Shown one piece after another: positions 8,395-16,989 of a DNA stretch of 33,329 nucleotides; the stretch's first letter is position 1, and every line of letters starts with the position of its first letter. Below the pieces are notes generated by a model. That model saw only the letters and a program-made list of their open reading frames with translations. It did no database searches and was not told where the DNA came from. The position numbers were made by a program, and so were the translations under genes. Source of the DNA: Planctomycetia bacterium (GTDB lineage Bacteria; Planctomycetota; Planctomycetia; Gemmatales; Gemmataceae); assembly GCA_016795185.1 (NCBI GenBank), contig JAEUIF010000306.1, forward strand, positions 1-33,329. Direction: 5' to 3'.

Positions 8395-9747
8395 ATGCTG
8401 TCGGGTTGCTTGGATTTTCATACGCAGTACCGCTTGCACCGCCGCCAGTTTCTCAAGGTCGGCGGCAGCGGCCTGTTCGGCTTGAGCTGGGCGGTCATGC
8501 ACAAGGCCGAAGCGCTCGCCGCGCAGGCGCAGACCAAACGCCAGGCCAAGCAGCTGGTCATTCTCTGGTGCAACGGCGGCCTCGGGCACCTCGATTGCTT
8601 CGACCCCAAGCCGGACGCCCCGGACACCATCCGCAGCCCCTGGCCGGTGGCGCAGACGAAGGTCCCCGGCATGGTGCTTGGCGAGCGCGTCGGCAGCCTG
8701 GCGCGCGTGGCCGACAAGATCACGCTCCTGCGTTCCTGCAACGCCAAAGGCTATCCGCAGGAAGGCCAGCACGGCATCCCCGCCGCCTGGGCGTTCCTGA
8801 CGGGCACCCGGCGCGACACCCGCGAGCGGCAGCCCAATATCCCCCAGTCGCCGCTGTACGGGAACGCCATGGCGCATTTCCGCTTCGGCCCCGGCGACGT
8901 GCCGCCCAATGTGATTCTCGGCTCCGCGCGCAGCCACGACAGTTTCCTTGGCGTGGCCTGCGACCCGATGGAAATCAAGGTCAACGACCCCAGCGACAAG
9001 CTCAAGCAGATGCTGGCGCCGCCGCGCGACCTACTGGAGCTGGACACCCTGGAGCGGCGCAGGTCGCTCCTCGAATCGGTCAATGACCAGCTGCGCCAGC
9101 TTGACGCCGCAGACGACCTGATCGGCGGTTTGGACGAGTTCAAGCAAAAAGCGTTTGACCTGCTACGTTCACCGAAGCTGCGCGAAGCGGTGGACCTGAA
9201 GCGCGAGGACCCCAAATCGGCCGAGCGCTATGGCCGGGCGGACACGGGCCAGCGCGTGCTGACCGCCCGTCGGCTGATCGAGGCCGGCGTGCCTTGCGTC
9301 TTCGTCGATATCCCCGGCGGCTGGGATTGGCACGGTGGCAGCAACCTGGACCGCGCGGCCGGCGACCTGAAAGCCCTCGGCGACTCCGCTGCGGCGCTCA
9401 TCGAAGATCTCGATGCCCGCGGCCTCTTGAAATCCACGATCATCATGATCGGCAGCGAGATGGGCCACACGCCCAAGATCAACCGGCCGGGCTTCGGCCG
9501 CGAGCACTGGAACGACGCGCAATCGTTCCTGCTAGCCGGCGGCGGCCTGGCTGGTGGCACCGTGATCGGCGCCACCGACAAGGTCGGCGCCTACGTCACC
9601 AACCAGCACTACAACGCCACCAGTCTGGCACGAACGATTTACGGACAACTGGGCATCGACCCCGACCACGAGTTGTACACCGCCGACCGCCGGCCAGTGA
9701 AGCTGGTGCCGGATGACGCGGCGGTCATCAAGGAAGCGATCGGTTGA
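8395..9747 (+). CDS. DUF1501 family protein, Tat-exported, 450 aa
   Basis: The ATG at 8395 follows AAAGGAG. The N-terminus carries a twin-arginine motif, R16-R17-Q-F-L-K, then a weakly hydrophobic stretch (VGGSGLFGLSWAVM), so the protein is probably exported folded. DUF1501 belongs to the alkaline phosphatase/sulfatase-like superfamily. Visible family blocks include LVILWCNGGLGHLDCFDPKP, GVPCVFVDIPGGWDWHG, SEMGHTPKIN and the C-terminal LGIDPDHELYTADRRPVKLV. No substrate is known. It is the second gene of the PSD1-DUF1501 pair and ends just before a terminator-like hairpin. Two other DUF1501 genes lie in the window, at 21565-22935 and 26979-28334. Confidence 0.94.
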   Translation: MLSGCLDFHTQYRLHRRQFLKVGGSGLFGLSWAVMHKAEALAAQAQTKRQAKQLVILWCNGGLGHLDCFDPKPDAPDTIRSPWPVAQTKVPGMVLGERVGSLARVADKITLLRSCNAKGYPQEGQHGIPAAWAFLTGTRRDTRERQPNIPQSPLYGNAMAHFRFGPGDVPPNVILGSARSHDSFLGVACDPMEIKVNDPSDKLKQMLAPPRDLLELDTLERRRSLLESVNDQLRQLDAADDLIGGLDEFKQKAFDLLRSPKLREAVDLKREDPKSAERYGRADTGQRVLTARRLIEAGVPCVFVDIPGGWDWHGGSNLDRAAGDLKALGDSAAALIEDLDARGLLKSTIIMIGSEMGHTPKINRPGFGREHWNDAQSFLLAGGGLAGGTVIGATDKVGAYVTNQHYNATSLARTIYGQLGIDPDHELYTADRRPVKLVPDDAAVIKEAIG

Positions 9748-9773
9748 GCGGCGGCGCTCGGGCCGCCCGTGGC

Positions 9774-9811
9774 GTGAGGAAGCGCGACCCTGATGGGTCA
9801 GGCTTCCTCAC
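9774..9811. terminator. Bidirectional terminator-like hairpin
   Basis: GTGAGGAAGC (9774-9783) pairs perfectly with GCTTCCTCAC (9802-9811). Inside it GACCC (9786-9790) pairs with GGGTC (9795-9799) around a TGAT loop. It lies between the convergent DUF1501 and LysR genes, which is where a shared terminator is expected. No long T-run follows on either strand, so its efficiency as an intrinsic terminator is uncertain. Confidence 0.6.
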
Positions 9812-9860
9812 CCATTGTTGAGACTCTCCCATGCAGTTTCACTGGGGCCAGGAGAGTCTG

Positions 9861-10859
9861 TCAGGACTCGTGCTTCTCGGAAACGCGCGTGCGCGTCGTG
9901 GCTTGGCTTGGCCTGCCAGCTGCCTGATACTTCTTGCCAAGCAGTTGCTGGACGGTATCCGCGAAGGCGCGGGCGTGCGGCTGCGGCAAAACCCCTTTGC
10001 GCCAGATCAGGTTGACTTCCACCAGGCCGAAATGCCGGCTCAAGGAATGCGCGCAGAGCTGGCGCGGCTGGATCTGGCCGCGCCGACCGACCACGATGCC
10101 AATGCCCAAGCCCATCTCGACGTAGCGGCGAATAACCGGGGTGTTGACCGCCTCGACCCGCCGTGGCTGCACCGCGAATGCTCCCAGTTTCTGCAAGGCG
10201 GCAGCGATCTCCCGCCGCGGAAACCCGTTCACGGCGTTGACCAGCGGGTAGCCTTTCAGATCGCGCAGCCCGATGCGGTCTTTCTTGGCCAGGGGATGGC
10301 TCGGCGGGCAGATCAGCAGAATGTCGAGTTCGTAGCCCAGTTCGTAGTGCAGCCAGGGTGTAGCCTCGCCCGCTTCCTGCTCAGTGCTGATGCCCAGGTC
10401 CGCCGTGCCCTTTTCGACCGCTTCCGCGACGGTGCCGCTCATGCGCTCGAGCAGGTTCAAGCGGACCTGGGGATGTTGCCGCTCAAACGCGGCGATCACC
10501 TCCGGCAGCTCTTCCACCAGGATACGCTGAGGCGCGGCCACGGTGAGACAGGCCTCGACCTGCTGGAGCTGTTCCCGGAACACCCGACCCAGCGAATCCA
10601 TGCCCGTGACCAGCGGACCGGCCAGCTGGGCGAGGAGCGTGCCGGCGTCGGTAAGCCGGCAGCCGCGCCCGTGGGGCTCGATGAGCTGGGCGTTCAGCGA
10701 CCGCTCCAGGGCATGAACCTGCGCCCAGACGGTAGGCTGAGCGACGCCCAGGGAAGCGGCCGCGGCGGCCAAACTTCCCAGCCTCGCGGTCTCGGCGAAG
10801 CTGCGGAGCTGCTGGAACCGCAGTTCCTTGTAGCGACGGCTGGTGGCATGCGCGGCCAT
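9861..10859 (-). CDS. LysR-family transcriptional regulator, 332 aa
   Basis: The ATG at 10859 was preferred over one 45 bases upstream because GGAGG lies 8 bases before it. The N-terminal winged helix-turn-helix spans ~10-70: FQQLRSFAETARLGSLAAAA, then SLGVAQPTVWAQVHALERSL. This is the standard LysR DNA-binding unit. The effector-binding domain follows at ~95-300, with DLGISTEQ, YELDILLICPPSHPLAKK and IRRYVEMGLGIGIV, a CysB-like layout. The effector is not predictable. LysR regulators often control a divergent gene; here the divergent neighbour is a decayed Gfo/Idh/MocA gene followed by a TauE/SafE gene, so its original target may be lost. A palindrome 83 bases upstream may be its operator. 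Confidence 0.93.
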   Translation of the reverse strand: MAAHATSRRYKELRFQQLRSFAETARLGSLAAAAASLGVAQPTVWAQVHALERSLNAQLIEPHGRGCRLTDAGTLLAQLAGPLVTGMDSLGRVFREQLQQVEACLTVAAPQRILVEELPEVIAAFERQHPQVRLNLLERMSGTVAEAVEKGTADLGISTEQEAGEATPWLHYELGYELDILLICPPSHPLAKKDRIGLRDLKGYPLVNAVNGFPRREIAAALQKLGAFAVQPRRVEAVNTPVIRRYVEMGLGIGIVVGRRGQIQPRQLCAHSLSRHFGLVEVNLIWRKGVLPQPHARAFADTVQQLLGKKYQAAGRPSQATTRTRVSEKHES

Positions 10860-11214
10860 GAACGGCCTCCAATGGCAAACGGGATCGAACGTTGGTTCGG
10901 ACACGGCGCTATCAGAAACTCTATAGTACTTGTCTGGTGGTCATCTAGCAAATATTAGATGCAGTATTGTGGTGACAAGCGTGCCCCGATGCCGTTAGAT
11001 CACTTGAGCAATGCGTCCGCAACGGCAAGCTGCGCCCAATCCTCCCGGCCTGATGATCAGCGAAGTACGGCCTGCCCCGACTATTGGGAAGCTCCCCCCA
11101 TACTTCCAATGGCATGCGGCTTTGTGGCAGGAGCCGCGAACGGAATGGCGCCTTCGCGGACTCGGGCCGGGATTGTCTGAACCTTCCACCTCCCCTCCGC
11201 GAAGACTGACTGGG
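10860..11214. other. Divergent intergenic region upstream of lysR
   Basis: The 355 bases lie between the LysR gene and the Gfo/Idh pseudogene. The part near 10920-10965 is the most AT-rich stretch in the area and holds the palindrome listed separately. No coding frame with the local codon bias is present. Confidence 0.5.
10942..10961. promoter_or_regulatory. Candidate LysR operator palindrome
   Basis: CATCTA and TAGATG form a perfect 6-bp inverted repeat separated by 8 AT-rich bases, in the AT-rich zone about 83 bases upstream of the LysR start. LysR proteins bind such dyads in divergent promoters. The spacing does not fit the classical T-N11-A box exactly, so the assignment rests on position and symmetry only. 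Confidence 0.4.
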
Positions 11215-11932
11215 ATGAACATCAATCGTCGCAACTTTCTCCAGACCGTCGTCCTGGGCGGTGCAGGCTGCTGGGCAGTCGGCGGCACGGTCGGGGCTAC
11301 CTTGCAGGCTTCCGCGAACGAGAAACTCAACATCGGCGCGAGCGGCGTCGGCGGCAAAGGCGTCGAAAACCTGAATGGTGTCAGCAGCCAGAACATCGTG
11401 GCGCTGTGCGACATCGACGAGAACAGTTTGGGCAAGGCAGCGGAGACGCATCCGAAGGCTGACAAATATCACGACTTCCGCAAGCTGCTCGAGCGCAAAG
11501 ACCGGGACGCAGTCGTCATCAGCACGCCCGACCACACGCATGCCCCCGCCGCGGCCGCTGGCCGAAGGCGTCAAGCTGCCCGCCAACCGCGCGCTCTTCG
11601 TCGGCGACCGCGGCAAGCTGCTGGTTCCTCACGGCGGCGGCAAGTGGCAACTGCTGCCGGAAGCGAAGTTCGCCGAGTTCAAGGGACCGGAACCGTTCGT
11701 GCCCAAGTCCGCCGGCCACTATGCCGACTGGATCGCGGCTTGCTAGGGCGGGCCGCCGGCGGGAAGCAATTTCAGCGATGCTGGCCCGCTCACCGAGACG
11801 GTCTTGCTCGGCAACGTCGCCTTGCGCGTCGGCAAGAAACTGACCTGGGATAGCGCCGGGCTGCAAGTGAGCAATTGCCCGGAAGCGGCGGCATTGATCC
11901 GCAGGGACTACCGGAAAGGCTGGTCGTTGTAA
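11215..11932 (+). pseudogene. Gfo/Idh/MocA oxidoreductase pseudogene (internal deletion, frame change, amber stop)
   Basis: An ATG at 11215 opens a Tat-type signal ([16 protein letters not shown]) and the start of a Gfo/Idh/MocA Rossmann domain ([18 protein letters not shown] ... [15 protein letters not shown]). Near 11545-11565 the reading frame changes and the sequence jumps to the far C-terminal part ([28 protein letters not shown]). The usual EKP motif and some 150-200 middle codons are missing. In that second frame an amber codon at 11744-11746 stands where the family normally has Lys (AC-K-GG), yet family-like sequence continues after it ([20 protein letters not shown]) to a normal end, RRDYRKGWSL, at 11932. 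At least two lesions make the gene non-functional. The family uses NAD(P) to oxidise sugars; planctomycetes carry many Tat-exported members. Confidence 0.85.
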
Positions 11933-11933
11933 C

Positions 11934-12479
11934 GTGAGCATGAAGATCTGGCTTTACCTGAGCATCGGCCTGTCGGTGGGGACGGTGAGCGGGTCACTGG
12001 GAACTGGCGGCGGCGTGCTGCTGGTGCCCGCGCTGATCTGGCTGTGCCAGTTTAAACCCGGCCGCGCGGCCGGCACCACCCTGGCCGTGCTGATGATCCC
12101 GGTATGTCTGCCGGCGGCCTGGAAGGCCATTGGCCAGGAGCGGGTCGACCTGGAAGCGGCGTGCTGGATCGCCGCGGCCTGCGCCGTGGGGGCACTGCGC
12201 GGTGCGTCGCTGGTGCCGTCCCTGCCGGAACCGCTGCTCCGCTTGTGGCTCGGCGGGCTGCTGATCGCCATCGGCTGGCAATTCGTGACCAGTATCATGA
12301 GCAACTCGGCCGGGGCGAGTGGCGTCGCCACGGCCCTGACAGGCATCACGCTACTGGGTGAAATCTTAAGCGCTCGGCGGCGGAGCACCGTGCCCGCCCC
12401 TTCACCAGCGCTTGCCTTGCATGGTCCGCTCGGCCCCGAAATCGATAACTACATTGGATTTCAAGGGGAGAAGTCATGA
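11934..12479 (+). CDS. Half-size TauE/SafE (TSUP) family membrane protein, 181 aa
   Basis: The start is GTG 11934, or ATG 11940 two codons later; neither has a strong ribosome binding site. Residues 1-120 look like one TauE/SafE repeat: a first helix leading into GTVSGSLGTGGGVLLVPAL, with the Gly-rich turn typical of the family, then three more helices ending near LLIAIGWQFVTSIM. Members are anion exporters (for example of sulfite or sulfoacetate), built from two such repeats or from dimers of one. The last ~55 residues are Pro/Ala/Ser-rich and unlike the family, so they may be read-through after loss of the native stop. The stop overlaps the next start (ATGA at 12476-12479), suggesting translational coupling. 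Transport function is uncertain given the surrounding gene decay. Confidence 0.7.
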   Translation: MSMKIWLYLSIGLSVGTVSGSLGTGGGVLLVPALIWLCQFKPGRAAGTTLAVLMIPVCLPAAWKAIGQERVDLEAACWIAAACAVGALRGASLVPSLPEPLLRLWLGGLLIAIGWQFVTSIMSNSAGASGVATALTGITLLGEILSARRRSTVPAPSPALALHGPLGPEIDNYIGFQGEKS

Positions 12480-13453
12480 GACCGGTTTCCTTCCTGACGC
12501 TGCGGTGCCATTGGCTGGAGAAATTCATGTTCCACACTTGGCGCGGTCGCTTTATCGCCGGGACTGTATGGTGCGCAATTCTTTCTGGTGCGGCCGCCCA
12601 GGGACCGGGGACCAGCAGCGCAGCGAGCAAGCCATTGATCTTGTTGGTCGGCGACTCGATTACTTCAGGCACACCCAGCGCACAGACCATCTACCGCCCG
12701 AGCGCTGCGGGGTTGGCTGCGAAAGCAGACTTGGAGGAGGGCAACTATGGTTACTACGACGCGCTCGTCGACGCGCTCGTCGAAGCGACCGCCAGCAAGG
12801 ATGTTCCCTTCCGCTTCCGCAAAATCGGCCTACGCGGTCAGGCTCTCACCGGCTCGCTCGGCCTGGCCTGCCGACAAGTGCTGGCGCGTCGGCACCGTAC
12901 CCTGAAAGAGCAACCGGCCTACCTGATCGTGCAGGACTACTTCATTGCTCAGGATGGCTCTTTAGAGGAACTCGACAAGGCCTTGCGGCAATTGGCGGAG
13001 GCCGCGAAGAAGGCCAGAGTCACGATCGTCTTTTCGACGGTAACCACGGACCCACGAGGCTCCAGCCCCTGGAAGGCTAAAGACGAGGATGTCCAGAGAA
13101 CGAATGCGTTGATCCTGAAGTCAGCCAAGGAGGTTGACGTTCCCGTGGTAAGGCTAGACCTGGCCTGGGAGCGATACGAGAAATTCGCGAAAGGCAAGGA
13201 ACCGGCGCGGGACTGGATCCTGACGAACGTTGGCAAACGTGCCGATGGCGTACATCCAGGCCCCGTGGGTGCGTTGCTTCAGGCTTTGGTGTTCGCGCGA
13301 GAACTCGGCATTCCACCCGGAAAGTGCGACGAGACCATACCGGAACTCGGGGTGCCCGAGGAACAAGCCGTCGCGCTCAAGAAGTTGGTCTACTCCTGGG
13401 TCGATCCGACCGTGATCCCGCTTCCGCAGGCCGCGACGACCGACAAGAAGTAA
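12476..13453 (+). CDS. SGNH/GDSL-type hydrolase, secreted, 325 aa
   Basis: The ATG at 12476 overlaps the previous stop and follows AAGGGGAG. An in-frame ATG at 12527 with GGAG six bases upstream would give a more typical signal peptide (MFHTWRGRFIAGTVWCAILS) and is an equally good start. Block I, with the nucleophile, is LLVGDSITSG (Ser61 by the long numbering). The catalytic D-x-x-H is D257-GV-H260 in ADGVHPG. A Gly typical of block II may be GLRGQALTG; the GxND of block III is not obvious and may be replaced near DYFIAQDGS. SGNH enzymes remove acyl or acetyl groups from lipids and polysaccharides; the exported form suggests a glycan esterase, but this is inference. It is 37 bases before the IS-cut propeller gene. 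Confidence 0.8.
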   Translation: MRPVSFLTLRCHWLEKFMFHTWRGRFIAGTVWCAILSGAAAQGPGTSSAASKPLILLVGDSITSGTPSAQTIYRPSAAGLAAKADLEEGNYGYYDALVDALVEATASKDVPFRFRKIGLRGQALTGSLGLACRQVLARRHRTLKEQPAYLIVQDYFIAQDGSLEELDKALRQLAEAAKKARVTIVFSTVTTDPRGSSPWKAKDEDVQRTNALILKSAKEVDVPVVRLDLAWERYEKFAKGKEPARDWILTNVGKRADGVHPGPVGALLQALVFARELGIPPGKCDETIPELGVPEEQAVALKKLVYSWVDPTVIPLPQAATTDKK

Positions 13454-13489
13454 GGCAACCATCAGGTCGTGATGGTTCGGAGGATTGCC

Positions 13490-14324
13490 ATGAGACAACT
13501 GCAACTGTGGGCAGGCGGGCTGGCGATGCTAGCGTTCCTCGTGACAGTGGGACCGTCGGCAGTGTCGGCTGCGGACGCCCCCAAGGTGGGCAAGTTCCCG
13601 ATACCCGACTGGCACCCGGACGCGCGCTGGGAGGTAGAAGATCCTTTCGCGGGTTCCGTGCCGGGGTTTCTGGACGGCCCGCACCGCGAAAGCCAGCCGT
13701 TCGCTGGCAAAGTCGACTTCGTTTACGGCCCCACACAGGCGGGACGCAATGTTCTGCTCTCGTACGATCCGGAGTCGGAGTTCGTCCACATCGCAGCCGG
13801 AGTCGCCCGCGGCTACCTGGATGGGCCTTTCTCGCAGGCCCGCTTCGGCCGGAACGACTACACCGCCCGGCCGCGGTTCGTGGCCTCGCCCGACCGGCGC
13901 TACTACTACTTGATGGACGTGGAGAACCAACGTGCCTTGCGCCGCTGCGATCTGGAAAACCAGGAAGTGACCACGATCCGCCGCACGGTCAAGAACTTTG
14001 GCGGCATGACGGTGGACGACAAGGGCAACCTCCTGATCATCGATGGTGCGGAACTGCATTGGCTCGACCCTGCCGGCAAGCAAGAGAAGTCTGTCAGCCT
14101 CAAGCTGGAAGTAAAAGTCAGCGGCATCGGCGGCGCCGGGGCCTCCCGCGCGCTGGACGAAGTTCATGGACGGCTGTACGCGACCGCCATTGGCCCCACG
14201 CAGTGGTACGTGTGGTACTGGGACCTGAAGGACGGTTCGTTTCACGGCGTCCTGCCCGTGCCAACCAAGGGGATCGGACGCAAACGGAACGAGGCCGGGC
14301 CCTTCGCCGGCACCGACCTCTATG
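13490..14324 (+). pseudogene. Secreted beta-propeller gene truncated by an IS4-like element
   Basis: The ATG at 13490 has GGAGG six bases upstream and starts a Sec signal (MRQLQLWAGGLAMLAFLV). The protein then matches the intact gene at 18621-19733 block for block: FPIPDWHPDARWEVEDPFAG against FAIPVWHPDARWEVAEPFAG, ARGYLDGPFSQARF against ARGYLDGPLARARF, and WYVWYWDLKDGSFHGVLP against WYIWFWDLKDGSYHGVLP. Homology stops at GTDLY, exactly where the left terminal inverted repeat of the element begins (14325). The frame then runs to a TGA at 14350 inside the element. About 90 C-terminal residues present in the paralogue are missing and do not reappear on the other side of the element. A shortened product could still be translated. 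Confidence 0.85.
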
Positions 14325-15632
14325 CAGTAATGACAAAATTTCTCAGCTGAGGTGCAGCTGCGATGAAAAACATACCTATTCCCGAGAAGACGTTGTTACC
14401 AGCAAAGCTTCTCCGGAGGTCGGTATGCGCGCTTCCCAGTATCGCCACTGTGCCCGGCAGGTGCAAGCGCAGGTGCTCGCGCTGCTCCAGCGCCAGTTGC
14501 TCCCCCGCGACTTCTCCCGCCGCTGCTCGGCCTGGCAGTTGCTCTCCAGCCTGGTGCTGGCCACCGCCAGCTGCCTGTCGCTGACCGCCATCGCCGCCCT
14601 GCGCCGCCACAGCCCCAGCCAGACCGCGCTGTTCCAGGCCTGGCGCGCCACGCTGCCCGGCTACGACCGCCTGCTGGCCCGCACCCCGCGCCTGCTCCGC
14701 GCGTCGTTGCCCGCAGGTTTGCGCCGCCGCGCCGCCCGGCGGCGCCGCTACCCGCTGGCCATCGACCTGCACGGCGTGCCCTACTACAAACGCGACCGCA
14801 CGCCACCGGCCCCGGTCCGCAAAGGCCGGCGCTTGCAGGGCACCGCCTACGCCCACCAGTACGCCACCGCCTGCCTACTGTGCAAGGGGCAGTACTACAC
14901 CGTGGCCCTGACGCCCTACACCCCCGGCGAGACGCTGGTCGATCTGGTGCGCCGCTTGCTGCGGCAGGCGGCCGGCAACGGCTTCCCGCCCCGCTACGTG
15001 CTGATGGACCGCAGCTTCTGGTCAGCCGTAGTCTTCCGCTACCTGCAACGTGCGCGCTACCCGTTCTTGCTGCCGGTCCTGGGCCGGGGCAAGCGGCCCG
15101 CCCGGCCGGGTGGACCGACCGGCACCCACCCGTTCTTGCACGGCTTGTGCCCCAGCGGGCGTTATCCCTATACCCTGCGGCCGGGCCGGAAGTCGGTGGT
15201 GACGGTGACCATCGTGGTGCAGCGCCGCAACCACGCGGGCCGGCACGGCCGGCACACCCAGGCGTACGCGCTGTGGCGGGTGCCGGTGGGCAGCGTCCGC
15301 TGGGTGCGCGAGAGTTACCGGCGGCGCTTCCGCATCGAGAGCAGCTGCCGGTTGCTGGAGGAGGCACGGGGCCGGACCAACAGCCGCCGGCCGGAGGTGC
15401 GGCTGTGGTATGTGGTGCTGGCCCTGCTGCTGGCCAACGCCTGGCTCCAGGTGCGCTGGGCATTGGCGCGGCAACACCGCGGCGACCGGCGCTGGGAGCC
15501 GTGCTGGAGCGCGCGCTTGCTGACGGCACTGGCCCAAGTGCTGTGGACGGAGCCCGACCCAACGCGCGCACAACTACCGCCCCCGTCATGAGTTCCCGAC
15601 GTCCCATGCACACGCCCATTTTGTCATTACTG
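14325..15632 (+). mobile_element. IS4-like insertion sequence, 1308 bp
   Basis: It is bounded by perfect 15-bp terminal inverted repeats: cagtaatgacaaaat at 14325-14339 and its reverse complement at 15618-15632. It contains one transposase gene filling almost the whole element. No target-site duplication is visible: the left flank ends ...cctctatg and the right flank begins gaccgggg. The flanks belong to two different genes, so the copy was probably involved in a deletion or recombination after insertion. Confidence 0.92.
14425..15591 (+). CDS. IS4-family DDE transposase, 388 aa
   Basis: The ATG at 14425 has GGAGG six bases upstream, which fixes the start inside a much longer open frame that extends left out of the element. 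The DDE catalytic residues are visible: first Asp in LAIDLHGVPYYKR, second Asp in YVLMDRSFWSA, and Glu in SYRRRFRIESSCRLLEEARG. The last block fits the IS4 signature Y-(2)-R-(3)-E-(6)-K, with Glu in place of the final Lys. The protein is very rich in Arg and Leu with high-GC codons. The frame is intact from start to stop, so the enzyme may be active. A long opposite-strand frame (14396-15862) is a GC shadow. Confidence 0.92.
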   Translation: MRASQYRHCARQVQAQVLALLQRQLLPRDFSRRCSAWQLLSSLVLATASCLSLTAIAALRRHSPSQTALFQAWRATLPGYDRLLARTPRLLRASLPAGLRRRAARRRRYPLAIDLHGVPYYKRDRTPPAPVRKGRRLQGTAYAHQYATACLLCKGQYYTVALTPYTPGETLVDLVRRLLRQAAGNGFPPRYVLMDRSFWSAVVFRYLQRARYPFLLPVLGRGKRPARPGGPTGTHPFLHGLCPSGRYPYTLRPGRKSVVTVTIVVQRRNHAGRHGRHTQAYALWRVPVGSVRWVRESYRRRFRIESSCRLLEEARGRTNSRRPEVRLWYVVLALLLANAWLQVRWALARQHRGDRRWEPCWSARLLTALAQVLWTEPDPTRAQLPPPS

Positions 15633-15789
15633 GACCGGGGTTTTCCTGGTCCCGGTGGGAGTGACCCTGCTCGGCGCGACGGCGTTCCTGCTGCTTTTTG
15701 CCGAGCGGAAGTACGACCGGCGGGGGGAGCCATTGACCGGGCCGCAGCCCGGCGCGATGCCGGCGAGGAAAGAGATCGTACCGGCGTGA
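15633..15789 (+). pseudogene. C-terminal remnant of a major facilitator superfamily transporter
   Basis: Starting at the last bases of the right inverted repeat, one frame reads WTGVFLVPVGVTLLGATAFL, then LLFAERKYDRRGE, and ends at the TGA at 15787-15789. This is one hydrophobic helix followed by a basic cytoplasmic tail, the pattern at the C-terminus of planctomycete MFS permeases of the nucleoside/sugar type. No start, no other helices and no continuation left of the element exist in the window. The remnant sits 27 bases before the PHP gene, suggesting they were once an operon. The family assignment rests on a short segment and my recollection of the family ending. Confidence 0.6.
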
Positions 15790-15816
15790 GCCCTGACCTG
15801 ATGGAGTGTTTCACCA

Positions 15817-16963
15817 ATGACCTGGCGCTGGTACTGGGGAGACTTGCACAGCCACTGTTCAATCAGCTACGGCCACGGCACCGTGAACCAGGCGCTGGCG
15901 CGAGCTCGACAGCAGCTTGATTTTTGTTCCATCACCGGGCATGCCTTCTGGCCGGACATGCCGACCGACCGCTCGGTCTACGCGGAGATCATCGACTACC
16001 ATACCGTGGGCTTTGCCCGGCTGGCACGGAACTGGGACAAGTTGCTCGCCCGGCAAGCCGCGGCGACAGAGCCGGGGAAGTTCATCGCCTTGCCCAGCTA
16101 CGAATGGCATTCGCTCCAGTACGGCGACCACAACGTCTATGCCGCCGGCCCTGACTTGAAGCTGGTTGATGCTCCCGATCTGCCGGCCCTTCGTGAACAA
16201 GCCAAGCAGCAAGGCGCAATCGTTATCCCGCATCACATCGGCTACGCGGCGGGTTATCGCGGTATCGACTGGCAACACTTCCGCGCTGAGGCTTCGCCAT
16301 TCGTGGAGATCTATTCGCTGCACGGCTGCTCGGAAAGCGAAGCGGCGCCCTACTCGATGCTGCACGACATGGGGCCGCGCGACGCTGGCAGTACCGCTGA
16401 AGCGGGCTGGGACCTGGGCCACCGCTTCGGGGTCATCGGCTCGACCGACCATCACAGTGCCTACCCCGGCAGCCACGGCGATGGCCGCCTGGGCGTCATT
16501 GCCTCGGCTCTGACACGGGACGCTATCTGGGAAGCGCTTCTGGCCCAACGGGTGTGTGCCGCCACCGGAGACCGGATCGACGCCCGCCTGTTTGTGAACG
16601 ATGCCGGGATCGGCGCGACAATTCAAGCGCCAGGCCCGCGACCGATCAAGGTCCAGGTCCGCGGCACCGATGCGCTCGACCGGGTCGAACTGCTGAAAAA
16701 TGGCCGCGTGCTGCGCCACTGGTGGCCGGACGGCAACGAATCGGCGACGGTCTCGAACAGGCATCGGCTGCGCTTGACCTGGGGCCGGGGCCGCAAGCAC
16801 CGTCCCGTCCGCTGGGATTGTCAACTGAGTTTGTCCGAAGGGGCCATTACCGAGGTCGAGTCCTGCTTTTCCGGGCCGCCGGTGGTCGCGCCAGTTACCC
16901 AGATCGGCGACGCCGAGGTGGCGGACGACAGTGTGGTTGACGCCCATCTGGGCCGAGCGCTGA
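15817..16963 (+). pseudogene. PHP-type (DUF3604-like) metallophosphoesterase gene with internal deletion
   Basis: The ATG at 15817 is preceded by GGAG. The N-terminal ~350 residues carry metal-binding motifs of the PHP fold: GDLHSHCSISYGHG near residue 8, SITGHAFWPDM, SYEWHS, IPHHIGY and GSTDHH. The family hydrolyses phosphate esters, but this branch has no assigned substrate. Around 16880-16930 the sequence leaves the family pattern. In the +1-shifted frame the expected ending, VWLTPIWAER followed by TGA at 16961-16963, is present. The simplest reading is a deletion of the last large segment (about 100 or more codons) that also shifted the frame, so translation now runs on into the next gene. 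A single open frame of 481 codons (15817-17262) results, but I do not regard it as a natural fusion protein. Confidence 0.72.
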
Positions 16964-16989
16964 TGGTCGCCCTCCTCGCGGAGATACCG

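Noticed and set aside
11744-11746. Amber codon recoding (for example pyrrolysine or suppression)
   Set aside because: The same gene also carries a large deletion and a frame change, so plain pseudogene decay is simpler, and no supporting tRNA or recoding element is in the window.
13324-14424. Upstream 367 codons of the long frame containing the transposase
   Set aside because: This part overlaps the SGNH and propeller genes in another frame and lies outside the inverted repeats; the transposase starts at 14425.
14396-15862. 488-codon minus-strand open frame inside the IS element
   Set aside because: It is a Gly/Ala/Arg/Pro/Ser-rich shadow of the transposase that crosses the element boundary; the plus frame has DDE motifs and a proper ribosome binding site.
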